This document shows positions 8,710-16,762 of a stretch of DNA of 64,000 nt, piece after piece. The stretch lies in assembly GCF_037450285.1 (NCBI RefSeq), contig NZ_JAQISN010000002.1:62001-126000 (forward strand), in the 5' to 3' direction. Each line of letters begins with the position of its first letter. Position 1 is the first letter of the stretch. A program made the position numbers and the translations under genes. The notes under the pieces are model-generated. The model was not told the origin of the DNA, did not search any database, and saw nothing but the letters and a program-made list of their open reading frames with translations. This DNA is from Erwinia sp. SLM-02. GTDB taxonomy: Bacteria > Pseudomonadota > Gammaproteobacteria > Enterobacterales > Enterobacteriaceae.

Positions 8710-8743
8710 TTGTCATATTCCTGTCACGCCCGCTCTCTAGTCT
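8710..8743 (+). promoter_or_regulatory. Pho box and -10 element upstream of the exported pyrophosphatase
   Basis: The 18-bp sequence at 8710-8727 (TTGTCATATTCCTGTCAC) agrees at 15 of 18 positions with the PhoB consensus CTGTCATAWAWCTGTCAY, and its two TGTCA repeats are 11 bp apart. After a 10-nt gap comes TAGTCT at 8738-8743, a reasonable -10. In known PhoB-activated promoters the Pho box replaces the -35 and sits about 10 nt before the -10. The start codon is 32 bases downstream. PhoB control is an inference from this match. Confidence 0.7.
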
Positions 8744-8775
8744 GTCGCTCTCCACTAAAGATCAAGAGAATCTCA

Positions 8776-9381
8776 ATGAAGCTTTTCAGCAAACTTTCCG
8801 TTATCGCTCTGGTTTTTTCCGCCTGCGCCCAGGCCAGCACCATTAACATCCTCGACTTCCCTCAGCCGGATAACAATCCGGAAGAGTTCTATGCGCTGAC
8901 CGAGATCCCGGCAGGCGGCATTATCAAGTATGAAACCGACGCAAAAACCGGCTTTATCGTTGCCGACCGCTTCCAGTCCATGCCGGTGGCCTACCCGGCC
9001 AACTACGGCTCGCTGACCCAGTCACTGGGCGGTGACGGCGATCCGCTGGATGTGATCTTCTACACCCGCGCACCAATGGCACCGGGTACGCTGATCAAAC
9101 TGCGCCCAATCGGCGTGCTGAAAATGATCGACGGCGGCGAGTCCGACGACAAGATCGTGGCGGTTCCGGCCAGCAAAATCGATCCGACCTATGACGACAT
9201 TAAATCAATGAGCGACCTGCCTAAGATCGAGCAGGAACGTCTGGAAGCATTCTTCCGCGTCTACAAGCAGCTGCCGGACGGGCGTAAGAAAGTTGAGCTG
9301 AACGGTTTCGGTGATACCGCTGCGGCGAAGACCGAAATTAAATCGGCGTATGATGCCTGGAAAGCGAAATCAGGTAAGTAA
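8776..9381 (+). CDS. Exported family I inorganic pyrophosphatase
   Basis: Family I soluble pyrophosphatase with an export signal. Catalytic residues are all visible: IKYE, YPANYG, Asp87/Asp89/Asp92 in GDGDPLD, DGGESDDK, and VYK near the C-terminus. From the ATG at 8776 the protein has 201 residues, with an N-terminal hydrophobic segment ending AQA at about residue 20, so cleavage there gives a periplasmic enzyme. A lipobox reading at FSAC (Cys17) is possible but its -3 residue is atypical. The usual cytoplasmic Ppa lacks such a signal. The Pho box suggests it releases phosphate from pyrophosphate during phosphate starvation. Confidence 0.9.
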   Translation: MKLFSKLSVIALVFSACAQASTINILDFPQPDNNPEEFYALTEIPAGGIIKYETDAKTGFIVADRFQSMPVAYPANYGSLTQSLGGDGDPLDVIFYTRAPMAPGTLIKLRPIGVLKMIDGGESDDKIVAVPASKIDPTYDDIKSMSDLPKIEQERLEAFFRVYKQLPDGRKKVELNGFGDTAAAKTEIKSAYDAWKAKSGK

Positions 9382-9388
9382 GCGATAA

Positions 9389-9416
9389 GGGGGACGCACT
9401 CAGATGCGCGTCCCCC
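9389..9416. terminator. Convergent hairpin between pyrophosphatase gene and queE
   Basis: A perfect 9-bp stem GGGGGACGC/GCGTCCCCC (9389-9397 with 9408-9416, 10-nt loop) lies between two convergent genes. It has no clear T tract on either strand, so intrinsic termination is only likely. Confidence 0.45.
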
Positions 9417-9422
9417 ACTGCA

Positions 9423-10094
9423 TCAGGCAATATTCAGATATTTATGCGTTTGCATCGACAGCCGCCAGTTGCGGGCAATACAGGTATCAATACAAAGCTG
9501 CGTCGCATCCGCTTTCTGGCTGATCGGCTGTAGAGCAATAATCCGCGCTTTGTCATCATCCAGCGTGGCCAGCAGTGCATCCAAAGCATCAACATCACGC
9601 TGACGCGCCACCGGATGCTTCACCTCATCCGCACGCACCAGCGCCTGATTCAGTACGTCATAGCCACCGCGCATATTCACCTTCGGCGATACCGTCACCC
9701 AGGTTTGCGGCGTACAGCGCACCGTATGCGTGCCGCTGGTTTCAATCTGGCAGCTAAAGCCCTGCTGCTGCAGACTTGCCGTGAGTGGCGTCAGATCGTG
9801 AATGCACGGCTCGCCGCCGGTGATCACGATGTGGTTGGCCGTCCAGCCGTTGCCACGGATCACGCCAATCAGCGCCTCGGCATCCGCCGCGCCCCAGGCA
9901 TCGGTTTCCACCGTCTTGAGCAGAATATCCCCCAGCGAGGTTTCCCGATCGGCCAGCTTATCCCAGGTGTGTTTGGTATCACACCAGCTGCACCCTACCG
10001 GGCAGCCCTGTAAGCGGATAAAAATTGCCGGTACGCCGGTATAAATCCCCTCGCCCTGCAACGTCTGGAACATTTCATTTATCGGGTACTGCAT
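9423..10094 (-). CDS. queE: 7-carboxy-7-deazaguanine synthase (radical SAM)
   Basis: QueE converts 6-carboxytetrahydropterin, the QueD product, to 7-carboxy-7-deazaguanine. It is a radical SAM enzyme whose cluster cysteines are Cys31, Cys35 and Cys38 in the CX3CX2C motif CPVGCSWC. The N-terminus NEMFQTLQGEG and the SAM-binding ITGGEP segment are typical. Length 223 residues matches E. coli QueE. It stands alone here, convergent with the pyrophosphatase gene. Confidence 0.95.
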   Translation of the reverse strand: MQYPINEMFQTLQGEGIYTGVPAIFIRLQGCPVGCSWCDTKHTWDKLADRETSLGDILLKTVETDAWGAADAEALIGVIRGNGWTANHIVITGGEPCIHDLTPLTASLQQQGFSCQIETSGTHTVRCTPQTWVTVSPKVNMRGGYDVLNQALVRADEVKHPVARQRDVDALDALLATLDDDKARIIALQPISQKADATQLCIDTCIARNWRLSMQTHKYLNIA

Positions 10095-10200
10095 TGACTT
10101 CTCGGCTGATGGTTAAATTACGGGCGCAGATTATGGCAGATTGTCGGCCCGGGACCAACCAAAGCCTGCGCGGCAATTCGTAAGAAAATTCTGCGGGTGC

Positions 10201-11118
10201 CTAAAGCAGCCCCTGCAAACGGCTTGTGGCCTCCTCGCCGGCAAACCATTCTACCAGGAAATCGAGCAGCGCGCGCAGCTGACGTGACTGATGCTGACGC
10301 GAAGTATAGATAGCGAAAATACCCAGGCTGTCGAGCTGAAACTCCGGCAGCAGCGCGACCAGTTTCCCGCCTGCCAGCAGCGATCCCACGCTGTGCAGCG
10401 GCTGCATGGATATCCCTGCCCCGGCCAGCGTGGCGCTGAGCAGCATCAGCGAGTCATTGGCGCTGAGGCTGCCGCTGACCGCGACCGTGTCGTGCTCATC
10501 CCCACGACTGAAGTTCCACAGGCTTTTGCCAAAGTGCGAATAGGTCAGGCAGTTATGGTGCACCAACTGTTCAGGATGCTGCGGCGTGCCTTCGCGTGCC
10601 AGATATGCTGGCGTGGCGCAAATCACCGACTCACAGGTGTTTAGCGGGCGGGCGATCAGGTTCGGCTCCAGCTGGCCGGTGATGCGCAGCGCCAGGTCAA
10701 TGCGCTCCTCCACCAGATTCACCAACTGGTTGCTGGAGTGAAGATCGATACGGATACGGGGATAGCGCTGCTGGAAGGCGGTTATCGCCGCTGCCAGCAC
10801 GCTGTTTCCCAGCGACAGTGAGCAGGAAATCCGCAGCAGCCCGGAGAGGGCTTCCCCTTCGGGCTGGTTACTTTGCTCTATTTCACCTGCCAGCAGCAGC
10901 AGCTGCCGGCATCGCGCTAATGCATGTTCACCGGCGGGGGTCAGGCTCAGCCGGCGGGTGCTGCGGTGCAGCAGCCGCGCGCCGGACCACGTTTCCATTT
11001 CGCTCAGGTAGCGGGTCACCATCGCCCGCGACATGCCCAGCACATCCGCCGCTGCCGTCAGGCTGCCGCGCTGCACGATGGTGGTAAATACATTTGCCGC
11101 CGTCAGTCTGTCCATCAT
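10201..11118 (-). CDS. LysR-family transcriptional regulator
   Basis: A 305-residue LysR-type regulator with an N-terminal winged helix-turn-helix (about residues 5-62: GSLTAAADVLGMSRAMVTRYLSEME) and a C-terminal periplasmic-binding-like effector domain from about residue 90. It belongs to the large group near CrgA/YafC-type regulators. It is divergent from the metallo-beta-lactamase-fold gene with 96 bases between the starts, so it probably controls that gene and itself. Effector unknown. Confidence 0.88.
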   Translation of the reverse strand: MMDRLTAANVFTTIVQRGSLTAAADVLGMSRAMVTRYLSEMETWSGARLLHRSTRRLSLTPAGEHALARCRQLLLLAGEIEQSNQPEGEALSGLLRISCSLSLGNSVLAAAITAFQQRYPRIRIDLHSSNQLVNLVEERIDLALRITGQLEPNLIARPLNTCESVICATPAYLAREGTPQHPEQLVHHNCLTYSHFGKSLWNFSRGDEHDTVAVSGSLSANDSLMLLSATLAGAGISMQPLHSVGSLLAGGKLVALLPEFQLDSLGIFAIYTSRQHQSRQLRALLDFLVEWFAGEEATSRLQGLL

Positions 11119-11214
11119 ATGTCCGTTTTACGCAACAATCTGTTGCCTGATAGTCGGTTTATTTCACGGGATATGCAACCTACACTGTTTATTTTCCGCT
11201 TAAGGTCATCTCAA

Positions 11215-12087
11215 ATGAAAACTCGTTTCGCCCTGCTGCTGGCTTTTGCTGCCAGCCCGTCGCTGTATGCCGCTCAACCGCTTAATCTGGACGTTTATAA
11301 CCCCGGTGAAAACAGCCTGTTTGCCGTGTCTTCGGAGATCATCACCGGCCCGACCGAAGCGGTCCTGATCGACGCCCAGTTCCAGCGTAACGATGCCGAA
11401 GAGCTGGTTAAACGCATCAAGGCCAGCGGCAAGCGCCTGACCACCATCTTTATCAGCCAGTCCGATCCGGATTACTATTTCGGACTGGATACGCTTCATC
11501 GCGCCTTCCCCGACGCGAAAATCGTTTCCACCGCGCCGACCGTTGAGCTGATCAAGCAGACCAAAGACGGCAAGCTGGCTTTCTGGGGGCCGAAGATGGG
11601 CGACAACGCGCCACAGTCGCTGATCGTTCCCGAGGTGATTCAGAGCGACAGCTTTAAGGTTGATGGTGAGACGGTTCAGATTAAAGGGCTCAAGGGGCCG
11701 CAGCCGCACGACAGCTACCTGTGGGTTCCGGCGCTGAAAACCGTACTGGGTGGCGTAGTGGTATCCGGTAATAATATTCACGTCTGGATGGCGGATGCGC
11801 AGAGCAAGGCAGAACGCTCCGCCTGGCAGCAGAAGCTGGAAGATATTAAAGCGCTGAGGCCGGTACGCGTGGTGCCAGGGCACTTCCTGCCGGGTGCTGA
11901 TGAGAGCGTGGCCTCGGTTAACTTCACCCTGCGCTATCTGCAAACGGCTGAGGCAGAACTGGTGAAAACCAAAGACTCAAAGGCGTTTATCAACGCGATG
12001 AAGCAGCACTATCCACAGCTGAAGGATGAATCTTCGCTGGAACTGAGTGCCAAAGTGCTGAAGGGCGAAATGAAGTGGCCGCAGTAA
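11215..12087 (+). CDS. Exported metallo-beta-lactamase-fold protein with degenerate metal site
   Basis: A 290-residue protein with a signal peptide (about 1-19, ending SLYAAQ) and the overall layout of the metallo-beta-lactamase superfamily. The metal motif HxHxDH is altered: the segment ISQSDPDYYFGLD suggests Gln, Asp, Asp and Tyr in place of His, His, Asp and His, and only the late PGHF histidine looks conserved. It may be inactive, use another metal set, or bind a ligand. Divergent from the LysR regulator. Substrate unknown. The start at 11215 is chosen for the signal peptide. Confidence 0.78.
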   Translation: MKTRFALLLAFAASPSLYAAQPLNLDVYNPGENSLFAVSSEIITGPTEAVLIDAQFQRNDAEELVKRIKASGKRLTTIFISQSDPDYYFGLDTLHRAFPDAKIVSTAPTVELIKQTKDGKLAFWGPKMGDNAPQSLIVPEVIQSDSFKVDGETVQIKGLKGPQPHDSYLWVPALKTVLGGVVVSGNNIHVWMADAQSKAERSAWQQKLEDIKALRPVRVVPGHFLPGADESVASVNFTLRYLQTAEAELVKTKDSKAFINAMKQHYPQLKDESSLELSAKVLKGEMKWPQ

Positions 12088-12134
12088 CAGGCTAAAGGCA
12101 CAGATTATCGCCTGGCGATCGCGCCAGCCAGACG

Positions 12135-12166
12135 TAAAAAAGCCCCGTCATGACGGGGCTTTTTTC
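12135..12166. terminator. Bidirectional rho-independent terminator
   Basis: A perfect hairpin AAGCCCCGTCA/TGACGGGGCTT is flanked by A-rich and T-rich tracts on both sides, so it can end the MBL-fold gene on the plus strand and eno on the minus strand. Confidence 0.92.
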
Positions 12167-12208
12167 AATCTGTCCGCAGCCGCGTGGGCCGCTGCGAACC
12201 ATCGGTCA

Positions 12209-13504
12209 TTACTGACCTTTAACTTCTTTCAGGCCGTTGAATGGCGCACGGTTGCCCAGCGCTTCTTCGATACGCAGCAGCTGGTTGTACTTAGCAACAC
12301 GGTCAGAACGGCTCATAGAACCGGTTTTGATCTGGCCCGCTGCAGTACCTACCGCCAGGTCAGCGATAGTCGCATCTTCGGTTTCGCCTGAACGGTGAGA
12401 GATAACCGCGGTGTAGCCAGCATCTTTCGCCATTTTGATCGCGGCCAGAGTTTCGGTCAGAGAACCGATCTGGTTGAATTTGATCAGGATGGAGTTAGCG
12501 ATGCCTTTCTCGATGCCTTCTTTCAGGATCTTGGTGTTGGTTACGAACAGGTCGTCACCCACCAGCTGGATTTTGTCGCCCAGCACTTTGGTCTGGTATG
12601 CGAAACCAGCCCAGTCAGATTCGTCCAGACCGTCTTCGATAGAAACGATTGGGTACTGCTTGGTCAGGTCTTCCAGGAAGTGAGTGAACTCTTCGGAAGT
12701 GAAGGCTTTGTTGCCTTCGCCGGCCAGCACGTATTTACCGTCTTTGTAGAACTCAGACGCCGCGCAGTCCATCGCCAGGGTAATATCTTTGCCCAGCTCG
12801 TAGCCTGCTGCTTTAACCGCTTCAGCGATAACAGCCAGCGCTTCTGCGTTAGAACCCAGGTTAGGCGCGTAGCCACCTTCGTCACCTACAGCGGTGCTCA
12901 TGCCTTTGGCTTTCAGAACTTTAGCCAGGTTGTGGAAAACTTCAGAACCGATACGGATCGCTTCTTTGATGGTTTTCGCGCCAACAGGCTGAATCATGAA
13001 TTCCTGGATGTCGACGTTGTTGTCGGCGTGCTCACCACCGTTGATGATGTTCATCATCGGCAGTGGCATAGAGAATTTGCCCGGGGTGCCGTTCAGTTCA
13101 GCAATGTGCTCGTACAGTGGCTGACCTTTAGAGGCAGCTGCGGCTTTAGCAGCAGCCAGAGAAACAGCCAGAATGGCGTTAGCACCAAACTTGGATTTGT
13201 TCTCGGTACCGTCCAGATCGATCATAATCTTGTCGATGTTTGCCTGGTCTTTTGCATCTTTACCGGTTACCGCTTCAGCGATAGGACCGTTAACGGCTGC
13301 AACGGCTTTGGTTACGCCTTTACCCAGGAAACGAGATTTGTCACCGTCACGCAGTTCCAGCGCTTCGCGGGAACCGGTAGAAGCGCCTGATGGTGCCGCT
13401 GCCAGACCAACGAAACCGCCTTCCAGATGCACTTCGGCTTCAACGGTCGGGTTTCCACGGGAGTCGATGATTTCGCGACCGATGACTTTTACGATTTTGG
13501 ACAT
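12209..13504 (-). CDS. eno: Enolase
   Basis: Enolase interconverts 2-phosphoglycerate and phosphoenolpyruvate in glycolysis and is also part of the RNA degradosome in enterobacteria. The start at 13504 (MSKIVKVIGREIIDSRGNPTVE) gives 432 residues and has TGAGGAAAAA upstream as Shine-Dalgarno. Motifs include GGEHADNN, GDDLFVTN (metal Asp), and SHRSGETED near the active-site Lys. Codon use is strongly biased, as expected for a highly expressed gene. It follows pyrG with an 80-base gap carrying a strong hairpin. Confidence 0.99.
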   Translation of the reverse strand: MSKIVKVIGREIIDSRGNPTVEAEVHLEGGFVGLAAAPSGASTGSREALELRDGDKSRFLGKGVTKAVAAVNGPIAEAVTGKDAKDQANIDKIMIDLDGTENKSKFGANAILAVSLAAAKAAAASKGQPLYEHIAELNGTPGKFSMPLPMMNIINGGEHADNNVDIQEFMIQPVGAKTIKEAIRIGSEVFHNLAKVLKAKGMSTAVGDEGGYAPNLGSNAEALAVIAEAVKAAGYELGKDITLAMDCAASEFYKDGKYVLAGEGNKAFTSEEFTHFLEDLTKQYPIVSIEDGLDESDWAGFAYQTKVLGDKIQLVGDDLFVTNTKILKEGIEKGIANSILIKFNQIGSLTETLAAIKMAKDAGYTAVISHRSGETEDATIADLAVGTAAGQIKTGSMSRSDRVAKYNQLLRIEEALGNRAPFNGLKEVKGQ

Positions 13505-13543
13505 TAGTTTTTCCTCAGTACAAGTTAGCTTAAACTTAGACAC

Positions 13544-13573
13544 ACTCTCTGAAACCCTGAGGTTTCAGAGAGT
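13544..13573 (-). other. 13-bp perfect hairpin between pyrG and eno
   Basis: ACTCTCTGAAACC pairs perfectly with GGTTTCAGAGAGT (13544-13556 with 13561-13573) around a CTGA tetraloop. It lies 11 bases after pyrG and 40 bases before eno, both on the minus strand. No T tract follows on the minus strand, so it is more likely a processing, stability or partial termination element in a pyrG-eno transcript. Confidence 0.6.
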
Positions 13574-13584
13574 TATGAAAATAC

Positions 13585-15222
13585 TTATTTTGCCAAACGC
13601 TTTTGGTGCTCGCTGGCGGCTTTTACAAAGCCACTGAACAGCGGGTGTCCGTCACGAGGTGTTGAGGTGAATTCCGGATGGAACTGACACGCAACAAACC
13701 ATGGGTGGTTAGGGATTTCAATAATCTCAACCAGCTGGTCATCCCCGGAGCGGCCTGCAATACGTAATCCCGCCGCTTCAATCGGCTTTAATAGCATATT
13801 GTTGACTTCATAACGATGACGGTGACGCTCAACGATGGTGTCGCTGCCGTACAGCTTGCGCACCAGACTGTCGTCGGTCAGCTGACACTGCTGGCTGCCC
13901 AGACGCATGGTGCCGCCCAGATCGCTCTGCTCGGTACGCTGCTCAACGTTGCCTTCTTCATCACGCCATTCGGTGATCAGCGCTACAACCGGGTACTTAC
14001 AGTCCGGTACGAACTCGGTAGAGTTAGCGCCTTCCATATGGGCCACGTTGCGTGCGAACTCCATCAGCGCAACCTGCATACCCAGACAGATACCCAGATA
14101 AGGGATGTTGTTTTCACGCGCGTACTGCGCGGTCATCAGCTTGCCTTCCACACCGCGATAGCCGAAGCCGCCAGGGATAAGAATAGCATCCAGATCTTTC
14201 AGCAGTTCAACGCCGCGGGTTTCAACATCCTGCGAATCGATCAGCTTGATGTTCACGGTCACGCGGTTTTTCAGGCCGCCGTGCTTCAGCGCTTCAATCA
14301 CGGATTTGTAAGCGTCAGGCAGTTCGACATATTTGCCGACCATACCGATATTCACTTCACCGCCCGGATTGGCTTCTTCGTAAATCACCTGCTCCCACTC
14401 GGCCAGGTTGGCTTCCGGTGCGTTCAGGTTGAAGCGTTTGCAGATGTAATCATCCAGCCCCTGAGACTTGAGCATGCCAGGGATTTTGTAGATTGAATCA
14501 ACATCTTTCAGTGAGATAACCGCTTTTTCCGGGACGTTACAGAACAGCGCGATTTTCGCACGTTCGTTAGCCGGTACGGCGCGATCTGAACGGCAGATCA
14601 GCACGTCAGGCTGAATACCGATAGACAGCAGTTCTTTCACTGAATGCTGAGTAGGTTTGGTTTTCACCTCACCCGCCGCCGCCATATACGGCACCAGAGT
14701 CAGGTGCATATACATGGTATGTTCACGGCCGACGTCAACCGCCATCTGGCGGATTGCTTCGAGGAACGGCAGGGATTCGATGTCACCCACGGTACCGCCA
14801 ATTTCCACCAGCACGACATCGTGGCCTTCGCCACCTTCAATGATGCGTTCTTTAATGGCATTGGTGATATGCGGGATCACCTGAATGGTCGCACCCAGAT
14901 AGTCGCCACGACGCTCTTTGCGCAGGACTTCAGAGTAAATACGGCCAGTTGTGAAGTTGTTACGACGGCTCATCTTGGTACGGATGAAGCGCTCGTAGTG
15001 ACCGAGATCCAGATCGGTTTCCGCGCCGTCATCAGTGACGAACACTTCGCCGTGCTGAGTTGGGCTCATGGTTCCCGGATCCACGTTGATGTACGGATCC
15101 AGCTTCATGATGGTCACGTTAAGACCACGCGCTTCGAGGATGGCGGCCAGGGAGGCTGCGGCAATGCCTTTACCCAGAGAGGAAACGACCCCGCCGGTCA
15201 CAAATATATAGTTCGTTGTCAT
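13585..15222 (-). CDS. pyrG: CTP synthase
   Basis: PyrG makes CTP from UTP, ATP and glutamine. The N-terminal amidoligase domain has FVTGGVVSSLGKG (residues 7-19) and the magnesium-binding DPYINVDPGTM; the C-terminal class I glutamine amidotransferase domain has the nucleophile Cys in GICLGMQ and the His/Glu pair in QFHPEFTS. The 545-residue length is standard. It is upstream of eno, as in E. coli. A short palindrome in the upstream leader is listed under rejected items. Confidence 0.99.
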   Translation of the reverse strand: MTTNYIFVTGGVVSSLGKGIAAASLAAILEARGLNVTIMKLDPYINVDPGTMSPTQHGEVFVTDDGAETDLDLGHYERFIRTKMSRRNNFTTGRIYSEVLRKERRGDYLGATIQVIPHITNAIKERIIEGGEGHDVVLVEIGGTVGDIESLPFLEAIRQMAVDVGREHTMYMHLTLVPYMAAAGEVKTKPTQHSVKELLSIGIQPDVLICRSDRAVPANERAKIALFCNVPEKAVISLKDVDSIYKIPGMLKSQGLDDYICKRFNLNAPEANLAEWEQVIYEEANPGGEVNIGMVGKYVELPDAYKSVIEALKHGGLKNRVTVNIKLIDSQDVETRGVELLKDLDAILIPGGFGYRGVEGKLMTAQYARENNIPYLGICLGMQVALMEFARNVAHMEGANSTEFVPDCKYPVVALITEWRDEEGNVEQRTEQSDLGGTMRLGSQQCQLTDDSLVRKLYGSDTIVERHRHRYEVNNMLLKPIEAAGLRIAGRSGDDQLVEIIEIPNHPWFVACQFHPEFTSTPRDGHPLFSGFVKAASEHQKRLAK

Positions 15223-15422
15223 GCTGAACCTGAGAATGTAGGTTTAAAGACGATGGAATGAATAACCAGGACGGGAAAATAGTATACCCGAAACCCCTGT
15301 TGCCGACAATTAATCGTTTCCATGTTGTGACTATTCCACCGCTTTTATCACTCCGAGACTACCTGATTTCTTAAATCAGGATGTTGATGTGCGTCACATT
15401 TTTGTTGAATCGTGTCAGCTAA

Positions 15423-16205
15423 TTATTCCCTGGATTTTACCTGCTGCCACGCGGCTTCCATCTGTTCCAGCGTGGCCTGCTGCATTTCCAGGCCCTGTTC
15501 GGCGATAATTTGCTCAACCTGACGGAATCGACGCTCGAACTTAATATTGGCCTTTTGCAGCGCGGTTTCCGCCTTTTTGCCCAGATGGCGCGACAGATTC
15601 ACCGTTGCAAACAGCAGATCGCCGATCTCCTCTTCCAGCTTGTCCTGGTCGACCACGGCCTGTTGCGCTTCGTGCATCACTTCATCAATCTCTTCGTACA
15701 CTTTACCCAGCACCGGCCCCAGCGTATCCCAGTCAAACCCCACGCTGTTGCAGCGTTTCTGGATTTTATGCGCACGCATCAGCGCAGGCAGCGCCTGGGG
15801 AATATCATCCAGCACCGAATGCTGTGCCTTTTCCGCGCGCTCATCGCTTTTGATTTTTTCCCAGTTCACCAGCACCTCAGCGCTGTCTGCCACCGTCGCG
15901 CCGGCAAAGATATGCGGGTGGCGGCGCTCAAGTTTGTCGCTGATGGCGTTACAGATATCGTCGAAGTTAAAGCGCCCTTCTTCCTGCGCCATCTGGGCAT
16001 AGAACACCACCTGGAACAGCAGATCGCCGAGTTCCCCGCGCAGATCGTCGAAGTCGGCGCGCTCGATGGCGTCGATGACTTCATAGGTTTCTTCCAGGGT
16101 ATAGGGGGCGATGGTGGCATAGGTTTGCTGGCGATCCCACGGGCAGCCGTGTTCCGGATCGCGCAGGGTTTTCATGATGCCCAGCAGGCGATCGAGAGCG
16201 TTCAT
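15423..16205 (-). CDS. mazG: Nucleoside triphosphate pyrophosphohydrolase
   Basis: MazG hydrolyses nucleoside triphosphates to monophosphate and pyrophosphate and is thought to dampen ppGpp accumulation or clean aberrant nucleotides. The 260-residue protein has two MazG domains. The first has EETYEVIDAI and ELGDLLFQVVFYAQ (about residues 38-72), and the second has EEIGDLLFATVNLSRH (about 190-205), with the ExxE and ExxD metal motifs. It lies between pyrG and relA; the mazEF toxin-antitoxin genes that precede it in E. coli are absent. Confidence 0.96.
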   Translation of the reverse strand: MNALDRLLGIMKTLRDPEHGCPWDRQQTYATIAPYTLEETYEVIDAIERADFDDLRGELGDLLFQVVFYAQMAQEEGRFNFDDICNAISDKLERRHPHIFAGATVADSAEVLVNWEKIKSDERAEKAQHSVLDDIPQALPALMRAHKIQKRCNSVGFDWDTLGPVLGKVYEEIDEVMHEAQQAVVDQDKLEEEIGDLLFATVNLSRHLGKKAETALQKANIKFERRFRQVEQIIAEQGLEMQQATLEQMEAAWQQVKSRE

Positions 16206-16252
16206 AGTGGTGAGTCCTTGTTGTAGGAATAATCAATGGAATGAGGATAATC

Positions 16253-16342
16253 GTTATGGGGCTTTAAAGGCGCTTCTGATTTCGTAACAAGGCGACCTTT
16301 ATGGGGCTTTCCAGATGCTTCCGATCTCGTGCCCGGGCGACC
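16253..16342. repeat. Two tandem 45-bp repeats plus start of a third
   Basis: Unit 1 (16253-16297) and unit 2 (16298-16342) match at 34 of 45 positions by my count, each beginning TTATGGGGCTTT after one base and ending GGCGACC. A third copy of the first ten bases starts at 16343 and forms the left arm of the inverted repeat that follows. No coding capacity is apparent. Confidence 0.75.
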
Positions 16343-16438
16343 GTTATGGGGCAGAACGCCGAGCCGCCGTTAACACGTCCGTGTGGGCTTGGCTGCGGCC
16401 TCCCTGCCGCAGACACTCGGCTTTTCTGCCCCATAACG
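16342..16438. repeat. Inverted repeat with nested hairpin, intergenic
   Basis: CGTTATGGGGCAGAA (16342-16356) pairs perfectly with 16424-16438, and GCCGAG (16358-16363) with CTCGGC (16416-16421), giving about 21 bp of stem. A smaller hairpin CTGCGGC/GCCGCAG lies inside at 16393-16412. The inner core at 16395-16410 matches 6172-6187 at 15 of 16 bases, so this looks like a dispersed repeat family. Confidence 0.75.
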
Positions 16439-16592
16439 TTCACCTTCATATCATCGTGTTGCGGCGAGAAAAAATGGCCGACCGATGTGTTGCCGGTTAA
16501 TCATTGAGGGATTGTAGCAAAAAAGTGGGGGAGGATAAGGCCAACAGAGAGAATTCGGTTTCATTTGCAGCAACGCCAACAGTCGTTAAGCA

Positions 16593-16694
16593 ATCGGTGC
16601 AGGCGGGCTTCGCGGACCGTCGGGCGCATGGACGCGCCCGTCGAGCCTATAGGGACATATTCACGGCGAGTCCGCGAAGCCCGCCTGCACCGAT
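16593..16694. repeat. 102-bp palindromic element with 25-bp perfect arms
   Basis: The arms at 16593-16617 and 16670-16694 are perfect 25-bp inverted repeats (starting ATCGGTGCAGGCGGGC). A nested CGGGCGC/GCGCCCG hairpin lies at 16621-16640. AAGC occurs near both outer edges (16588-16591 and 16695-16698), which might be a target duplication. It lies about 70 bases downstream of relA. It may be a MITE-like element, a REP-type palindrome or a transcript-end structure. No ORF or T tract is evident. Confidence 0.8.
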
Positions 16695-16762
16695 AAGCCA
16701 ACCACCGATCCTGCCGCAACGGCCTGGCACCAGGTCGTCACGTAACCAGAAATCACCGAAAA

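Noticed and set aside
12395..13390. 331-codon open frame opposite eno
   Set aside because: It is antisense to a strongly codon-biased gene; the composition explains the missing stops.
15362..15380. CCTGATTT/AAATCAGG hairpin between mazG and pyrG as terminator
   Set aside because: No T tract follows on the minus strand, and the stem is AT-rich; it may be chance or a weak leader element.
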